NCBI GenBank assembly: GCA_024516035.1
Contig: CM044957.1
Coordinates: 21,926,570-21,990,569 of the forward strand
DNA: 64,000 bases
Reading direction: 5' to 3'
Source: Bactericera cockerelli
Taxonomy: Eukaryota; Arthropoda; Insecta; Hemiptera; Triozidae
Part shown: positions 63,695-64,000 of the stretch, in pieces
Numbering within the stretch: position 1 is the first letter of the stretch
How the letters are laid out: each line of letters starts with the position of its first letter
Program-made: the position numbers and the translations under genes
Notes under the pieces: generated by a model
The model's input: only the letters and a program-made list of their open reading frames with translations
Told to the model about the DNA's origin: nothing
Databases searched by the model: none

Positions 63695-64000
63695 GTAAAA
63701 CTCTTGTCATAAACATTATAAAAAAGAAATAAAATTCAAGGCACACCTCACTCGTTCCCCTTGCTACATTATTATACTTGTTTAGTTAATTTATTTCTCT
63801 CTTATCATTATCACCCAATTTATTTCTCGTTTCCTCCATCATACAAATAATAGTTACCTACTGTCTTTTCCTAGACACGAACTCAGTTTGTAATAATCAG
63901 TTAGAAAGGGTAAATAAACAAAAGGAGGTAGCGAGGAGAACGAATGAGGTGTGCCTTAAAATTTATTTCTTTTTTATAATGTTTATGACAAGAGTTTTAC
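63695..64000. mobile_element. Hairpin MITE reaching the window edge
   Basis: GTAAAACTCTTGTCATAAAC at 63,695 and its reverse complement at the very end of the window are the outer parts of inverted arms of about 70 bases (with GGCACACCTCACTCGTT inside). The right boundary may extend beyond the window. Confidence 0.9.

Overview
The window is animal, almost certainly insect, genomic DNA. It holds split genes with GT-AG introns, an insect-type flamingo/starry night gene, a delta/epsilon-like glutathione S-transferase exon, and a very dense load of short transposable elements in AT-rich introns. The dispersed tRNA- and 5S-headed SINEs, hairpin MITEs and Jockey-like non-LTR fragments remind me of hemipteran genomes, but the sequence alone does not fix the order or species.

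Layout. Positions 313 to about 38,120 (minus strand) carry 31 consecutive coding exons of flamingo/starry night (stan, the CELSR orthologue). This is the atypical seven-pass cadherin of planar cell polarity. Splice phases agree at every junction except one: the exon at 5,648-5,932 is one base out of frame. The exons run from an N-terminal region with a furin-like RVRR site, through nine cadherin repeats, a membrane-proximal region, EGF and laminin-G modules, a laminin-EGF and a HormR domain, into the GAIN domain. The GPS, the seven-helix region and the cytoplasmic tail lie off the left edge. The signal-peptide exon(s) are not recognised and lie upstream (above 38.1 kb).

Positions 38.1-54.3 kb hold no confident host gene. 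They contain a TA-flanked DNA transposon, a TTAA-flanked MITE, two Jockey-like reverse-transcriptase fragments, a 3.5-kb inverted-repeat structure, a 41-bp minisatellite and one unidentified membrane-protein-like exon near 50 kb. Positions 55,371-56,949 (plus strand) encode the complete 68-residue Sec61 gamma subunit in three exons, with probable untranslated 5' exons from about 54.4 kb. From 57.2 to 61 kb there are nested SINEs and a degenerate transposon. At 63,263-63,403 (plus strand) is the first coding exon of a GST whose remainder lies off the right edge.

The three genes are not functionally linked: stan is a cell-surface polarity receptor, Sec61 gamma is part of the ER translocon, and GST is a detoxification enzyme. 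The unusual feature of the window is structural. Three stan splice junctions have been locally amplified in tandem, each copy carrying a splice-site-like sequence. A 17-copy acceptor array has been split by a 2.1-kb foldback transposon. Many transposable elements have readable target-site duplications: TA, TTAA, an 8-bp hAT type, and Helitron A/T.
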